DNA of 64,000 bases from Hyphomicrobiales bacterium (lineage in GTDB: Bacteria > Pseudomonadota > Alphaproteobacteria > Rhizobiales > Rhizobiaceae): contig UBQX01000002.1 in assembly GCA_900467685.1 (NCBI GenBank), positions 1-64,000 of the forward strand. Direction: 5' to 3'. A program made the translations under genes and the position numbers. Positions within the stretch are counted from its first letter, which is position 1. Every line of letters begins with the position of its first letter. Under the pieces are notes generated by a model. That model was not told the origin of the DNA. It did not search any database and worked only from the letters and a program-made list of their open reading frames with translations. Shown one piece after another: positions 20,393 through 28,400 of the stretch.

Positions 20393-21118
20393 ATGCGGAC
20401 GCTGGAACAGGCCATCAATTCGGCAACACCCGTCGAGGGCGAGCGGTTCGACGGCGACGAGCTTCAGGAATTTCACGTCAGCGAGGTGGAGTTCCGCACC
20501 TGCCGCTTCGTCAATTGCAATTTCGACTACGCCACCTTCCGCGCCGCCAGGTTCATCCAATGCAGCTTTGATCACTGCACCTTCAAGGAGGCGAGTTTCA
20601 AAGACTGCGTCCTGGCAGAGGGCGAGGCTGGCAGCGAGTGGCGCTACTGCGACCTCTCCAAGGCCGAGATCGAGAAGTCCAATCTCTCGTTGAACAAATT
20701 CGTCGGCTGCCAGGGTTATATGCTCGCCTTTACCGACTGCGCCGCGCCGGGCCTCAAGGCGGACATCGACGCGCAAAGGAAGGTCAGGTCCCAGGTCATC
20801 CCCGGCGGCCTGCGGTTCCTGCGCTGCAAGATGCAATATGCCGAGTTTGCTCCGGGCGATCTTCAGGACAGCATCTTCGAAAGCTGCGACCTGCGCGATG
20901 CCTCCTTCGCAGGCGCAAAGCTGAATGGAGCGAGCTTTCGAGGGTCGAGCCTTTCCAATATCGACTTTGCCGGGGCCGTGCTCGACAACGCCAATCTCTC
21001 GCACGCCAGCTTCGATGAGCTCGACTTCCAGTCCATGGCCTCCTTCCGCGCGCTCACCGTCACGCGCGACCAGCACGAAGCCATAGTCACCTCATTCGGC
21101 CTGTTGACGGTCGGGTAA
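20393..21118 (+). CDS. Pentapeptide-repeat protein
   Basis: A 241-residue protein with two blocks of A(D/N)LXX-type repeats: FRTCRFVNCNFDYATFRAAR and following (residues ~30-80), and FESCDLRDASFAGAKLNGAS onwards (~160-210). Between them is a less regular stretch. The repeats would fold as a right-handed quadrilateral beta-helix. Some such proteins mimic DNA and protect gyrase (Qnr, MfpA), but most have no known role and nothing here singles out gyrase. No signal peptide. The ATG follows GGAGACTTCAGG. It is a monocistronic gene behind the transglutaminase operon. Confidence 0.88.
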   Translation: MRTLEQAINSATPVEGERFDGDELQEFHVSEVEFRTCRFVNCNFDYATFRAARFIQCSFDHCTFKEASFKDCVLAEGEAGSEWRYCDLSKAEIEKSNLSLNKFVGCQGYMLAFTDCAAPGLKADIDAQRKVRSQVIPGGLRFLRCKMQYAEFAPGDLQDSIFESCDLRDASFAGAKLNGASFRGSSLSNIDFAGAVLDNANLSHASFDELDFQSMASFRALTVTRDQHEAIVTSFGLLTVG

Positions 21119-21189
21119 CGGAGGGTTTGCGGGCTGGACCTCTGCTGCTATGCTCGCTCTGCCCGTGCAAATCACCGGACAGGACCGCC

Positions 21190-21663
21190 ATGATCCTCGG
21201 ACAAAGCCTATTTGACGCCGTGCTCGACCGTCTGGCCGAAGAGCGGGAAGATGACGAGGATGCGCCGGCGTCCGCCTCCGTCAAGATTCGCGGCCTGAAT
21301 GCCGGCTTTGTCAGCGCTTCTGTCGGGATCCCGCTTCCCGATGGCGAAAGCCGCCTGCACGATGCCTATTTCGATTTCGGAGATGGGCCAAGCAGCAGTG
21401 CGGGACCACAGACAGAGCAGACGTTCGAGCGGATCGAGGCCCGCACATTCTCGCGACTGACGCCGCAGGACGTGGCGGAAGACATGAAGCTTTCAGAAGC
21501 CCGCTCGGTTGAAGCGCTGCAGAGCCTGCGCCGCACCTTCGCCCGCCAGAACCACCCCGACATGGTCGGCGAGGAATGGCGCGAGCAGGCAACACTGCGA
21601 ATGAAGATCGCCAACCTGCTGATCGATGAAGCGCTGAAACGCATGCCGCCTGCGGCACGCTGA
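21190..21663 (+). CDS. J-domain-like (DnaJ-type) protein
   Basis: A 157-residue protein with an acidic N-terminus (EEREDDEDAPAS) and a C-terminal helical segment ALQSLRRTFARQNHPDMVGEEW followed by REQATLRMKIANLLIDEAL. The HPD tripeptide between two helices is the J-domain hallmark that stimulates DnaK ATPase. The J-like segment is C-terminal rather than N-terminal and short, and there is no Gly/Phe or zinc region, so this is an atypical co-chaperone. The real start is ATG 21190. It converges on the gene at 21669 with only 5 bp between. Confidence 0.6.
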   Translation: MILGQSLFDAVLDRLAEEREDDEDAPASASVKIRGLNAGFVSASVGIPLPDGESRLHDAYFDFGDGPSSSAGPQTEQTFERIEARTFSRLTPQDVAEDMKLSEARSVEALQSLRRTFARQNHPDMVGEEWREQATLRMKIANLLIDEALKRMPPAAR

Positions 21664-21668
21664 ACGTT

Positions 21669-21941
21669 TCACTCCTCGCGCGCTTCCTGCGCTCGCGCCG
21701 CATCGGCCTCGGCCTTTGCAGCAGCCTTGGCATCGGCATTGGCGCGATGCTCCGGATAACGCCAGAAAAGCTCATAGGCCGCAAACAGTCCCACGCCCCC
21801 GGCAATCGTTCCCCAGAAGGGCGACCCCCTGGTGAGTTCCAGCACGGACCAGCCGGCAAGAAGGCCGACAATCAGGAGCCGAACCCATAGCGGGCGGTAG
21901 ATCGGGTGTTCCGGCTCGATGTTCAGGATCGGCTTCTTCAT
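21669..21941 (-). CDS. Small membrane protein of unknown function
   Basis: A 90-residue protein with two predicted membrane helices (LWVRLLIVGLLAGWSVLEL and FWGTIAGGVGLFAAYELFW, about residues 18-60) and a charged Ala/Glu/Lys-rich C-terminal coil. The layout resembles small rhizobial inner-membrane proteins without assigned role. The ATG at 21941 follows GGAGG with 10-nt spacing. It lies 19 bp beyond the end of the Dabb gene on the same strand, so the two may be co-transcribed. Confidence 0.65.
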   Translation of the reverse strand: MKKPILNIEPEHPIYRPLWVRLLIVGLLAGWSVLELTRGSPFWGTIAGGVGLFAAYELFWRYPEHRANADAKAAAKAEADAARAQEAREE

Positions 21942-21960
21942 GACGGCATGACCTCCGGAT

Positions 21961-22260
21961 TTAAATTTGCGCCGCCACAGCGCTCTCAAAGTCTGCGGCA
22001 ACGCGCGTCTTGCGCAGCGGACGAACGGCCTCGGTCACTTCAGCATAAAATGGGTGCGCCTTGTAGGCATCGAAGTCCGCCACGGTTTCGAACTCTGCAT
22101 AAACGACGAGATCAACCTCGTTGCCATAGAGATCGCGCTTCAGGTTGACGCCGACCTCGAACAGGTTCGCGTGCGGGATTGCGCCAAGCCGCTCAAGGCC
22201 CGCCCTTGCATCGGCAAGATTCGTCTCCGAGACCGTAAAGAACACGATGTGCCGGATCAC
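21961..22260 (-). CDS. Dabb (stress-responsive A/B barrel) domain protein
   Basis: A 99-residue ferredoxin-like protein: IRHIVFFTVSE at the start, LYGNEVDLVVYAEFETVADFDAYKAHPFY in the middle, as in Dabb-domain dimers found in stress proteins and some aromatic-degradation cyclases. Catalytic activity cannot be assigned. GTG at 22260 is chosen because GGAG lies 6 nt upstream and the family begins at this point. It is transcribed away from the hydroxycinnamate operon at 22481. Confidence 0.8.
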   Translation of the reverse strand: MIRHIVFFTVSETNLADARAGLERLGAIPHANLFEVGVNLKRDLYGNEVDLVVYAEFETVADFDAYKAHPFYAEVTEAVRPLRKTRVAADFESAVAAQI

Positions 22261-22447
22261 CCGAAACTCCAAGGCTGCGAACGTTGACCCGCCATAGTAC
22301 ATGCAGGTAGCGGGCACAAGCATGTTGCAAGAGGCGGCGGACCACCGGAGGCTGGGTGGCTCGGGGAGCCATCAAGGCTATCACCGGTTCCCCATCTGCG
22401 AACTGGGGGTACTGCCCTCACCCCACCTTGCATTCCTCAAAAATATT

Positions 22448-22464
22448 GTTATACATAATAACTA
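22448..22464. promoter_or_regulatory. MarR operator copy 1 (upstream of feruloyl-CoA synthetase gene)
   Basis: GTTATACATAATAACTA has inverted arms GTTAT/ATAAC around a 5-bp centre. It ends about 7 bp before the ribosome site of the synthetase gene, so a bound repressor would block transcription start. A copy differing at only three central bases lies at 25668-25684. Confidence 0.7.
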
Positions 22465-22480
22465 GTTTTGGGAGGAATTC

Positions 22481-24346
22481 ATGCCAGTGATATCCATGCC
22501 GGGCATTCGCCCTGTGAACTTCGGCACGCTCGACGTCTCCGTGACGACGGGGGAAAACGGGGTAACATACATTCGTCCGGTCGCACCGATCGGCGATGTT
22601 CCCGTCTCCACCATCGCCATGCTGGAATACTGGGCCGAGCACGCGCCGGATCGCCTCTTCCTCGCAGACCGCCTGCCCAACGGCGAATGGCGCCGCGTGA
22701 CCTATCGCGAAGCGCGTGACTTGAGCCGCTCGATCGCGCAATACCTGATCGATCACAAGCTCTCCGCCGATCGCCCCGTCGTCATACTTTCCGGCAATTC
22801 GGTACATCACGGCCTCGTGGCGCTCGGCTGCATGAGCGCCGGCGTTCCCTACGCGCCGATCGCACCGGCCTATTCGACCAAGTCGAAGGATTTCGACAAG
22901 CTTCATCATGTCTTCGACCTGATCACGCCCGGCATGGTCTTCGCCGAGCATATCGAACTCTATGAAGACGCGATCCGCGCCGTCGTGCTGGAAAGCATCC
23001 CCGTCTTCGGCACCGGCGACCTCTCCACCGTGCCCGGCGCGCATAATCTCAACGAGATTCTCACGCTGCCGGCGACCGAAGCCGTCGATATCGCCATCTC
23101 GAATCTCGGCCCGGACACGATCGCGAAGTTCCTCTTCACATCGGGCTCCACCGGGAAGCCGAAGGCCGTGATCAACACGCAAGGCATGATCTCGGCCAAC
23201 CAGATCATGATCCGCGACACGCTGGCCTTCCTCAAGGACGAGCCGCCTGTTCTGGTCGACTGGCTGCCCTGGAACCACACCGCCGGCGGCAACCACAATT
23301 TCGGCATCGCCCTCTTCAACGGCGGCTCGCTCTATATCGATGACGGCTCGCCGACACCGATGGGCATTCACAAGACCGTCCATAACCTGCTCGACATCGC
23401 CCCAACCCTCTATTTCAACGTCCCCAAGGGCTATGAAATGCTGGTGGAGCACCTCCGCTCGAACGAAACGCTGCGCAAGCGCTTCTTCTCCCGCGTCAAG
23501 GTTCTACAATATGCCGGCGCCAGCCTCGCCGACCACGTCTTCAAGGCGCTGGAAGAGCTCGCCATGGAAACCGTCGGCGAGAAGATCATGATCATCACCG
23601 GCTACGGCTCGACCGAGACCGGACCGTTCCTTTCCACCACCGTCTGGCCCGTCGGTCGCCCCGGCGAAATCGGCCTGCCGGCCGCCGGCTCCGAAATGAA
23701 GCTGGTGCCGAACGGCGAGAAGATGGAAGTCCGCGTCAAGGGCGCGTCCATCACACCCGGCTATTGGCGCCAGGCCGACAAGACGGCGGAAGCCTTCGAC
23801 GAGGAAGGCTATTACCTGATGCAGGATGCGCTTCGCTATCACGACCCCAACGACATCACGAAGGGCCTTCTCTTCGATGGCCGCGTGACCGAAGACTTCA
23901 AGCTCAACACCGGCACCTGGGTGAACATGGCGAGCGTCCGCGGCGCGACCATTCGGGGATTGGCACCGCTGGTGCGCGACCTCGTGCTCACCGGGCTCGA
24001 TCTGCCGCATATCGGCGGCCTGCTCTTCCTCGATTACGACGCCTGCCGCCGCGAATTCCCGGAATTGGCAAGCGTCGAGGACACGGCTGCGATTGCCGAG
24101 CACCCGGCACTCGTTGCACGCATACAGGCCGGCCTCAACGCGCTGGCCCGTAGCTCGACCGGCTCCTCCACCATGGTGGCACGCGCCATCATTCTGGAAA
24201 CGCCGCCCTCGCCGGATGCCAACGAGATCACCGACAAGGGCTCGCTCAATCAGCGCGCCGTCATGGCCGCCCGCGCCGCCCATTGCGAGGCACTCTATGC
24301 GGCGGAAATCCCGGCGCATGTGCTGGTCGCCAATCGCAAGGGTTAA
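22481..24346 (+). CDS. fcs: Feruloyl-CoA synthetase-like acyl-CoA ligase
   Basis: A 621-residue adenylate-forming ligase. The phosphate loop FTSGSTGKPKA is near residue 220, with ITGYGSTETGP and LFDGRVTEDFKLNTGTWVN as the later nucleotide and hinge motifs. The overall pattern, including VDWLPWNHTAGGNHNFGI and PVVILSGNSVHHGL, is that of feruloyl-CoA synthases (ferulate/p-coumarate + CoA + ATP). It heads a two-gene unit with the SDR 11 bp downstream. GGAGG precedes the ATG by 5 nt, and a MarR-type operator lies just before it. By analogy with A. fabrum it starts hydroxycinnamate breakdown; the exact acid used is inferred. Confidence 0.88.
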   Translation: MPVISMPGIRPVNFGTLDVSVTTGENGVTYIRPVAPIGDVPVSTIAMLEYWAEHAPDRLFLADRLPNGEWRRVTYREARDLSRSIAQYLIDHKLSADRPVVILSGNSVHHGLVALGCMSAGVPYAPIAPAYSTKSKDFDKLHHVFDLITPGMVFAEHIELYEDAIRAVVLESIPVFGTGDLSTVPGAHNLNEILTLPATEAVDIAISNLGPDTIAKFLFTSGSTGKPKAVINTQGMISANQIMIRDTLAFLKDEPPVLVDWLPWNHTAGGNHNFGIALFNGGSLYIDDGSPTPMGIHKTVHNLLDIAPTLYFNVPKGYEMLVEHLRSNETLRKRFFSRVKVLQYAGASLADHVFKALEELAMETVGEKIMIITGYGSTETGPFLSTTVWPVGRPGEIGLPAAGSEMKLVPNGEKMEVRVKGASITPGYWRQADKTAEAFDEEGYYLMQDALRYHDPNDITKGLLFDGRVTEDFKLNTGTWVNMASVRGATIRGLAPLVRDLVLTGLDLPHIGGLLFLDYDACRREFPELASVEDTAAIAEHPALVARIQAGLNALARSSTGSSTMVARAIILETPPSPDANEITDKGSLNQRAVMAARAAHCEALYAAEIPAHVLVANRKG

Positions 24347-24357
24347 GGAGAAGAACG

Positions 24358-25119
24358 ATGGACGTTAACGGTATCGCAGTCGCCATCACCGGCGGTGCAT
24401 CGGGCCTCGGCGCAGGCGTTGCGAAGCTTCTCGCTTCCAAGGGAGCCAAGGTCGGCATTCTCGACCTCAACGCGGACCTTGGAGAAGCGCTGGCAAAGGA
24501 CATCGGCGCGACCTTCGCCCGCTGCGACGTCTCGGATGAGACGAGCGCCATCGCAGCCCTCGACACGCTGGAAGCAGCAAACGGGACGGCCCGCGTGCTC
24601 GTCAACTGCGCCGGCATCGGCACGGCGAGCCGCATCGTCGGTCGCGACGGCCCGCATTCGCTCGCCGCCTTCGAGCGCGTCATTCGCGTCAACCTGATCG
24701 GCACGTTCAACATGATGCGCCTGGCCGCCCACCGCATGCAGGCGCTGGAACCGCTGGCGGACGGCGAACGCGGCGTGATCATCTCGACAGCCTCGGTCGC
24801 CGCTTTCGAGGGCCAGATTGGCCAGGCGGCCTATGCCGCCTCCAAGGGCGGCATCGTTGCCATGACGCTGCCGGCCGCGCGCGAATTCTCCAAGATCGGC
24901 ATCCGCGTCAACACGATTGCGCCGGGCCTCTTCAAGACTCCGCTGATGAACGAACTGCCGGACGAAATCCAGGCGAGCCTCGGGGCCTCGATCCCCTTCC
25001 CGTCGCGCCTCGGCTCGGCGGAAGACTTCGCCAAGCTCGCCGCTTCGATGATCGAGATGAGCTACCTGAACGGCGAAACCGTCCGTCTGGACGGTGCCTT
25101 GCGCATGCAGCCGAAGTGA
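24358..25119 (+). CDS. SDR dehydrogenase, 3-hydroxyacyl-CoA dehydrogenase type 2-like
   Basis: A 253-residue short-chain dehydrogenase. TGGASGLGAGVA is the TGxxxGxG dinucleotide motif, NCAG follows, the catalytic Ser lies in STASVAAFEG, and YAASK gives the Tyr and Lys. The family resembles HSD17B10-type 3-hydroxyacyl-CoA dehydrogenases. It lies 11 bp after fcs with AAGGAG as ribosome site. In the beta-oxidative route described in A. fabrum, an SDR of this kind oxidises the beta-hydroxy CoA ester made by the hydratase; I infer the same here. Confidence 0.88.
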   Translation: MDVNGIAVAITGGASGLGAGVAKLLASKGAKVGILDLNADLGEALAKDIGATFARCDVSDETSAIAALDTLEAANGTARVLVNCAGIGTASRIVGRDGPHSLAAFERVIRVNLIGTFNMMRLAAHRMQALEPLADGERGVIISTASVAAFEGQIGQAAYAASKGGIVAMTLPAAREFSKIGIRVNTIAPGLFKTPLMNELPDEIQASLGASIPFPSRLGSAEDFAKLAASMIEMSYLNGETVRLDGALRMQPK

Positions 25120-25128
25120 GAGGAAAGC

Positions 25129-25554
25129 TTATTCGGTAAGCCTGTTGACGAGCCGGATCAGCTCGTCGCGGGCTTCCGGCCCGCCGAGCTTCTCAACCAT
25201 GCGGTCCTCATGCGCCTGCCATGTCGTCAGCATGTTCTCGGCGAACTGTTCGCCGAGCGGGGTCAGGTGCAGCGCCTGGACGCGGCGGTCGGTCTCGGAC
25301 TTCCGCCGCTCGACCAGGTCGCGCCCCTCGAGCCCGTCGACGATGGCAACAAAATTGGCGCGCTGAATGCCCAGCGCTTCCGCCACCTCGCTCTGCTTGA
25401 GACCGGGATTGTGCTTGACGAGAAGGACAACGGAGAAGTCGGCAGGGCGCAGGCCCTCGGCCGCGAAGGATTCGCCGAAGTCCTGGAAGACTGCGAGCTG
25501 TGCGCGGCGCAGCCGGTAGCCGACCGCTTCGCTCAGGACTGAATAATTGATAAT
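25129..25554 (-). CDS. MarR-family repressor of the hydroxycinnamate genes
   Basis: Winged-helix MarR protein: SEVAEALGIQRANFVAIVDGLEGRDLVERR for helix-turn-helix and wing, with SETDRRVQALHLT as the DRR wing. The family fold begins at NYSVLSEAVGYRLRRAQL. I propose ATT at 25552-25554 as start, because GGGAGG lies exactly 6 nt upstream; a TTG at 25656 would add 34 unlikely residues, and an ATG at 25557-25559 is out of frame and ends after eight codons. That gives 141 aa. The gene diverges from the hydratase gene across the second operator, so autoregulation is likely. Inducer, by analogy, would be a hydroxycinnamoyl-CoA. Confidence 0.85.
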   Translation of the reverse strand: MINYSVLSEAVGYRLRRAQLAVFQDFGESFAAEGLRPADFSVVLLVKHNPGLKQSEVAEALGIQRANFVAIVDGLEGRDLVERRKSETDRRVQALHLTPLGEQFAENMLTTWQAHEDRMVEKLGGPEARDELIRLVNRLTE

Positions 25555-25666
25555 GGCATGCCTCCCGTTCCCCGAAGGTTTTGGCCCCGAAGGTTTGGCA
25601 AAGATTACATAATTCTGCGCCAATTGCAAAAAATCGCCATGGCCCACCTTGCCCAAGCTCCGCTAC

Positions 25667-25684
25667 AGTTATACTATATAACTA
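25667..25684. promoter_or_regulatory. MarR operator copy 2 (between regulator and hydratase genes)
   Basis: AGTTATA-CTA-TATAACT is a perfect 7-3-7 inverted repeat, followed by A. It matches the copy at 22448-22464 in 14 of 17 bases (GTTATAC-N3-ATAACTA) and is likewise followed by a TTTGG tract. It sits in the divergent promoter region of the regulator and the hydratase. Confidence 0.75.
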
Positions 25685-25736
25685 ATTTGGTAGACAACGG
25701 CTAAATGCCGATCGCGTGCGGGGGAGAACGGGACCG

Positions 25737-26510
25737 ATGACCGACAGCAAGCAGAATATCCGGATCAGCCTGGAAGGCAATCTTGCCTATCTCACCTTCT
25801 GCCGCCCCGAAAAGCGCAATGCGATCAACGACCGCACGCTCGCAGAGCTGCGCGCCTTCTTCTCCGCGCCGCTGCAGGGCGTTCGCTGCGTCATCATGAG
25901 CGGCGAAGGCGGGCATTATTCCGCCGGTCTCGATCTCTCGGAAGCCGTCGAGCGGAATTCGGTGGACGTGTTCCGTCATTCGCGCAGCTGGCATGAGGTC
26001 ATGGACCTGATGCAGTTCGGCGGCCTGCCGATCGTCTCGGCCATGCAGGGCGCCGTCATGGGTGGCGGTCTGGAAATTGCCGCGGCCACGCATGTCCGCA
26101 TCGCCGAACCCTCGGTCAAGTTCCAGCTGCCGGAAGGCAAGCGCGGCATCTATGTCGGTGGCGGCGCCACCGCCCGCATCTCGCGCATCGTCGGCCCCGA
26201 CCGCATGACCGAAATGATGCTGACCGGCCGCATCTATTCCGGCGAGGAAGGCCAGAAGATCGGCCTCGCCCACTATCTCGTCGGCGAAGGCGAAGCTCTG
26301 GCCAAGGCCAAGGACCTCGCCGAAAACATCGCGACCAACTCCACGCTCATCAACCAGATGGTCATCCAGGGCATCGCCCGCATCAACGACATGAGCCGCG
26401 CCGACGGCCTCTATGTCGAGAGCCTCACGGCCGCCATGACCCAGACCGGCCCCGACGCCCGCGAAGGCCTCAAGGCCTTCCTCGAAAAGCGCAAGCCCCA
26501 GTTCTCCTGA
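25737..26510 (+). CDS. Enoyl-CoA hydratase/isomerase (crotonase) family protein
   Basis: A 257-residue crotonase: RPEKRNAIN at the start, oxyanion-hole residues in GGHYSAGLDLSEAVER and GAVMGGGLEIAAATHVRIAE. The glutamate region EGKRGIYVGGGATARISR fits a hydratase. It differs from the Pseudomonas feruloyl-CoA hydratase-lyase, so I favour simple hydration of feruloyl/coumaroyl-CoA followed by SDR oxidation, as in A. fabrum. GGGGGAGAACGGGACCG precedes the ATG. It is driven by the promoter with the second MarR operator and is followed by tRNA-Arg. No thiolase/hydrolase or aldehyde dehydrogenase follows directly. Confidence 0.85.
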   Translation: MTDSKQNIRISLEGNLAYLTFCRPEKRNAINDRTLAELRAFFSAPLQGVRCVIMSGEGGHYSAGLDLSEAVERNSVDVFRHSRSWHEVMDLMQFGGLPIVSAMQGAVMGGGLEIAAATHVRIAEPSVKFQLPEGKRGIYVGGGATARISRIVGPDRMTEMMLTGRIYSGEEGQKIGLAHYLVGEGEALAKAKDLAENIATNSTLINQMVIQGIARINDMSRADGLYVESLTAAMTQTGPDAREGLKAFLEKRKPQFS

Positions 26511-26643
26511 CGGCTCAGGCCTCCCCTGCCCCTGACAAATATCGGAGCAGCCAAGAAACCCGTGGGCGCAAGCGCATTTCGAGTTGAAGCGCCCGCGCGA
26601 ACACGCTAAGAAGCCGCATCGGATCGGCGAAAGCCGTTGGCAA

Positions 26644-26720
26644 GCACCCGTAGCTCAGCTGGATAGAGTGTTGGATTCCGATTCCAAAGGTCACAGGTTC
26701 GAATCCTGTCGGGTGCGCCA
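26644..26720 (+). tRNA. tRNA-Arg (anticodon CCG)
   Basis: A 77-nt cloverleaf: acceptor GCACCCG/CGGGTGC, D arm GCTCAGCTGGATAGAG, anticodon stem TTGGA/TCCAA with loop TTCCGAT (anticodon CCG), T arm ACAGG-TTCGAAT-CCTGT, and encoded CCA. The 3' 30 nt overlap the antisense C-terminus of the serine recombinase, marking it as the integration target of the adjacent element. Confidence 0.96.
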
Positions 26721-28400
26721 TTTCCGTTCAAAACTGCGAACACCTGGCCAAAATTTTTTGTTGCCTGTCATTGCTTGGTGGATGGCGGCCTTGCTGCCGA
26801 TGATTTTCACGTGTTTATCCCCGACGTCGACCTGATCGACGACGGCTTGAATGTAGGCCTTGAGGAATTGAACATCGCCGGAGGCTATGTTCTCCCGCAT
26901 CATCCGGCCGAACTCTTCGACGACGGCGGGCGGGATGTCAGAGGCGGGAACGGCATGAGTTCGGGCCCGGTCAAGGGAGGCCTGGATGCGTTCCCGGTCA
27001 AGCTTCAGCGATGCGATACGGTCTCGCAGAATGTCGTCCATTTCGGCGATGCCGTCCTCTATCGTGGCGTAGACCCTCCGGAGACGCGTTTCGATATCCG
27101 TGAGGTCCGCTTGCAGGCGGATGATCCGGCCATCGACTTCGGCGGCTTTCGCGGCGCGACCCGCAGAGATGGCAGCAAGGATTTCAGAGAGACGGGTTGA
27201 GGTGAGCAGCCGATCGGAGAGATGTTCGACGACGAGGTCGTCGAGCGTGTCCATCCTGATCGACCGTCCGGCGCAAACGCTCTTGCCTGCGCGGGCGGCG
27301 TTGGAACAGGTGTAATACCTATGCACGGTTCCGTTCTTTGAGGTTCCGGTGCGCAAGGTCATTCCGCCCCCACATGTAGCACAAGTCGCCAAACCGGTCA
27401 GCAGAGTCGGGCCAGTGACCACGCGGGGCGGTGTCACCTTCGGATTGCGCACCTTTAACATGCTTTGCACCGCCTCGAACTCGTCACGGTCGATGATGGC
27501 CGGGACAGAGACAGAAACATGCTCCGAGGCGGGCTTTGCCTTCAGGGTCCGGGAATCGCGCCGGTTGAACGTGAGTTCCCCGATGTAGGTGCGATTGGTC
27601 AGGATGCCATGCAGCGTTCCGACGCCGAAGCGTGCGCCCCGCTTCGTACGCTCTCCCATGGCATTCAGTCGCGTCACGATTGCTTTCGTGCCAAGAGGCC
27701 CGGATTGGCCATCGCCGCTATGATACAGGCGGAAGATCATGCGGACTGTTTCGGCCTCGACGGGATCGATTTCAAGCTGCTTCTTGGCTTTGTTACCGCG
27801 CCGCTCGACTTCGACCGCGCGATAGCCGAGCGGAACGGGAGACCCGTTGTAAAAGCCCTGCCGGGCATTTTCTTTCATCGCGCGAAGAACATGCTTGGCG
27901 TTTTCCTTCGACTGGTATTCATCGAACAGAGCAATGACCTGGCGCATCATGACCTGCGCCGGATCGTCGCCAAGTTCCTGCGTAATGGAGACGAGCCGCA
28001 CGTCCGCCTTGGCGAGACGGCGGACATACATTTCCAGAGCAAACGAGTCGCGGAAGAAGCGGGAATAGGAATGGACGAGGACGACATCGAACGGATGATC
28101 GCCATCGGTCGCACGCTCCATAAGACGCTGGAACTCCGGTCGGTTGTCATCCGTTGCCGATGCACCCGGTTCCACATACTCGTCGACCAGCCTCCATCCT
28201 TTTGAGAGGCAGAAGGCTGCGATCTGCTTGCGCTGGTCCGGGATCGACAGATCGCTCTCCGCCTGTCGTCCCGTAGAAACACGCAAATAGGCGACGGCAC
28301 GCACGACCGGCACGAATGAGGCTTCAATATCCTGCTGCTGTTTGATTGGCTTTCCCATTTGAACGCGCTTCCCTGCCATTGATATCCCGGCTTCGGTCAT
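26691..28400 (-). CDS. Large serine recombinase (integrase) of the element
   Basis: A 569-residue serine recombinase. The resolvase catalytic domain (about residues 34-180) has the nucleophile Ser42 in YLRVSTGRQ and the Arg-rich HSYSRFFRDSF motif. A recombinase domain follows (PLGYRAVEV...GVGTLHGILTNRTYIGE), then a zinc ribbon (CATCGGG...YYTCSNAARAGKSVCAG) and a long coiled coil (about 425-480). The last residues, KWRTRQDSNL, are encoded by the antisense of tRNA-Arg's 3' end, so integration supplies the C-terminus. The ATG at 28398-28400 overlaps the stop of the upstream gene (ATGA), supporting this start. Confidence 0.92.
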   Translation of the reverse strand: MTEAGISMAGKRVQMGKPIKQQQDIEASFVPVVRAVAYLRVSTGRQAESDLSIPDQRKQIAAFCLSKGWRLVDEYVEPGASATDDNRPEFQRLMERATDGDHPFDVVLVHSYSRFFRDSFALEMYVRRLAKADVRLVSITQELGDDPAQVMMRQVIALFDEYQSKENAKHVLRAMKENARQGFYNGSPVPLGYRAVEVERRGNKAKKQLEIDPVEAETVRMIFRLYHSGDGQSGPLGTKAIVTRLNAMGERTKRGARFGVGTLHGILTNRTYIGELTFNRRDSRTLKAKPASEHVSVSVPAIIDRDEFEAVQSMLKVRNPKVTPPRVVTGPTLLTGLATCATCGGGMTLRTGTSKNGTVHRYYTCSNAARAGKSVCAGRSIRMDTLDDLVVEHLSDRLLTSTRLSEILAAISAGRAAKAAEVDGRIIRLQADLTDIETRLRRVYATIEDGIAEMDDILRDRIASLKLDRERIQASLDRARTHAVPASDIPPAVVEEFGRMMRENIASGDVQFLKAYIQAVVDQVDVGDKHVKIIGSKAAIHQAMTGNKKFWPGVRSFERKWRTRQDSNL

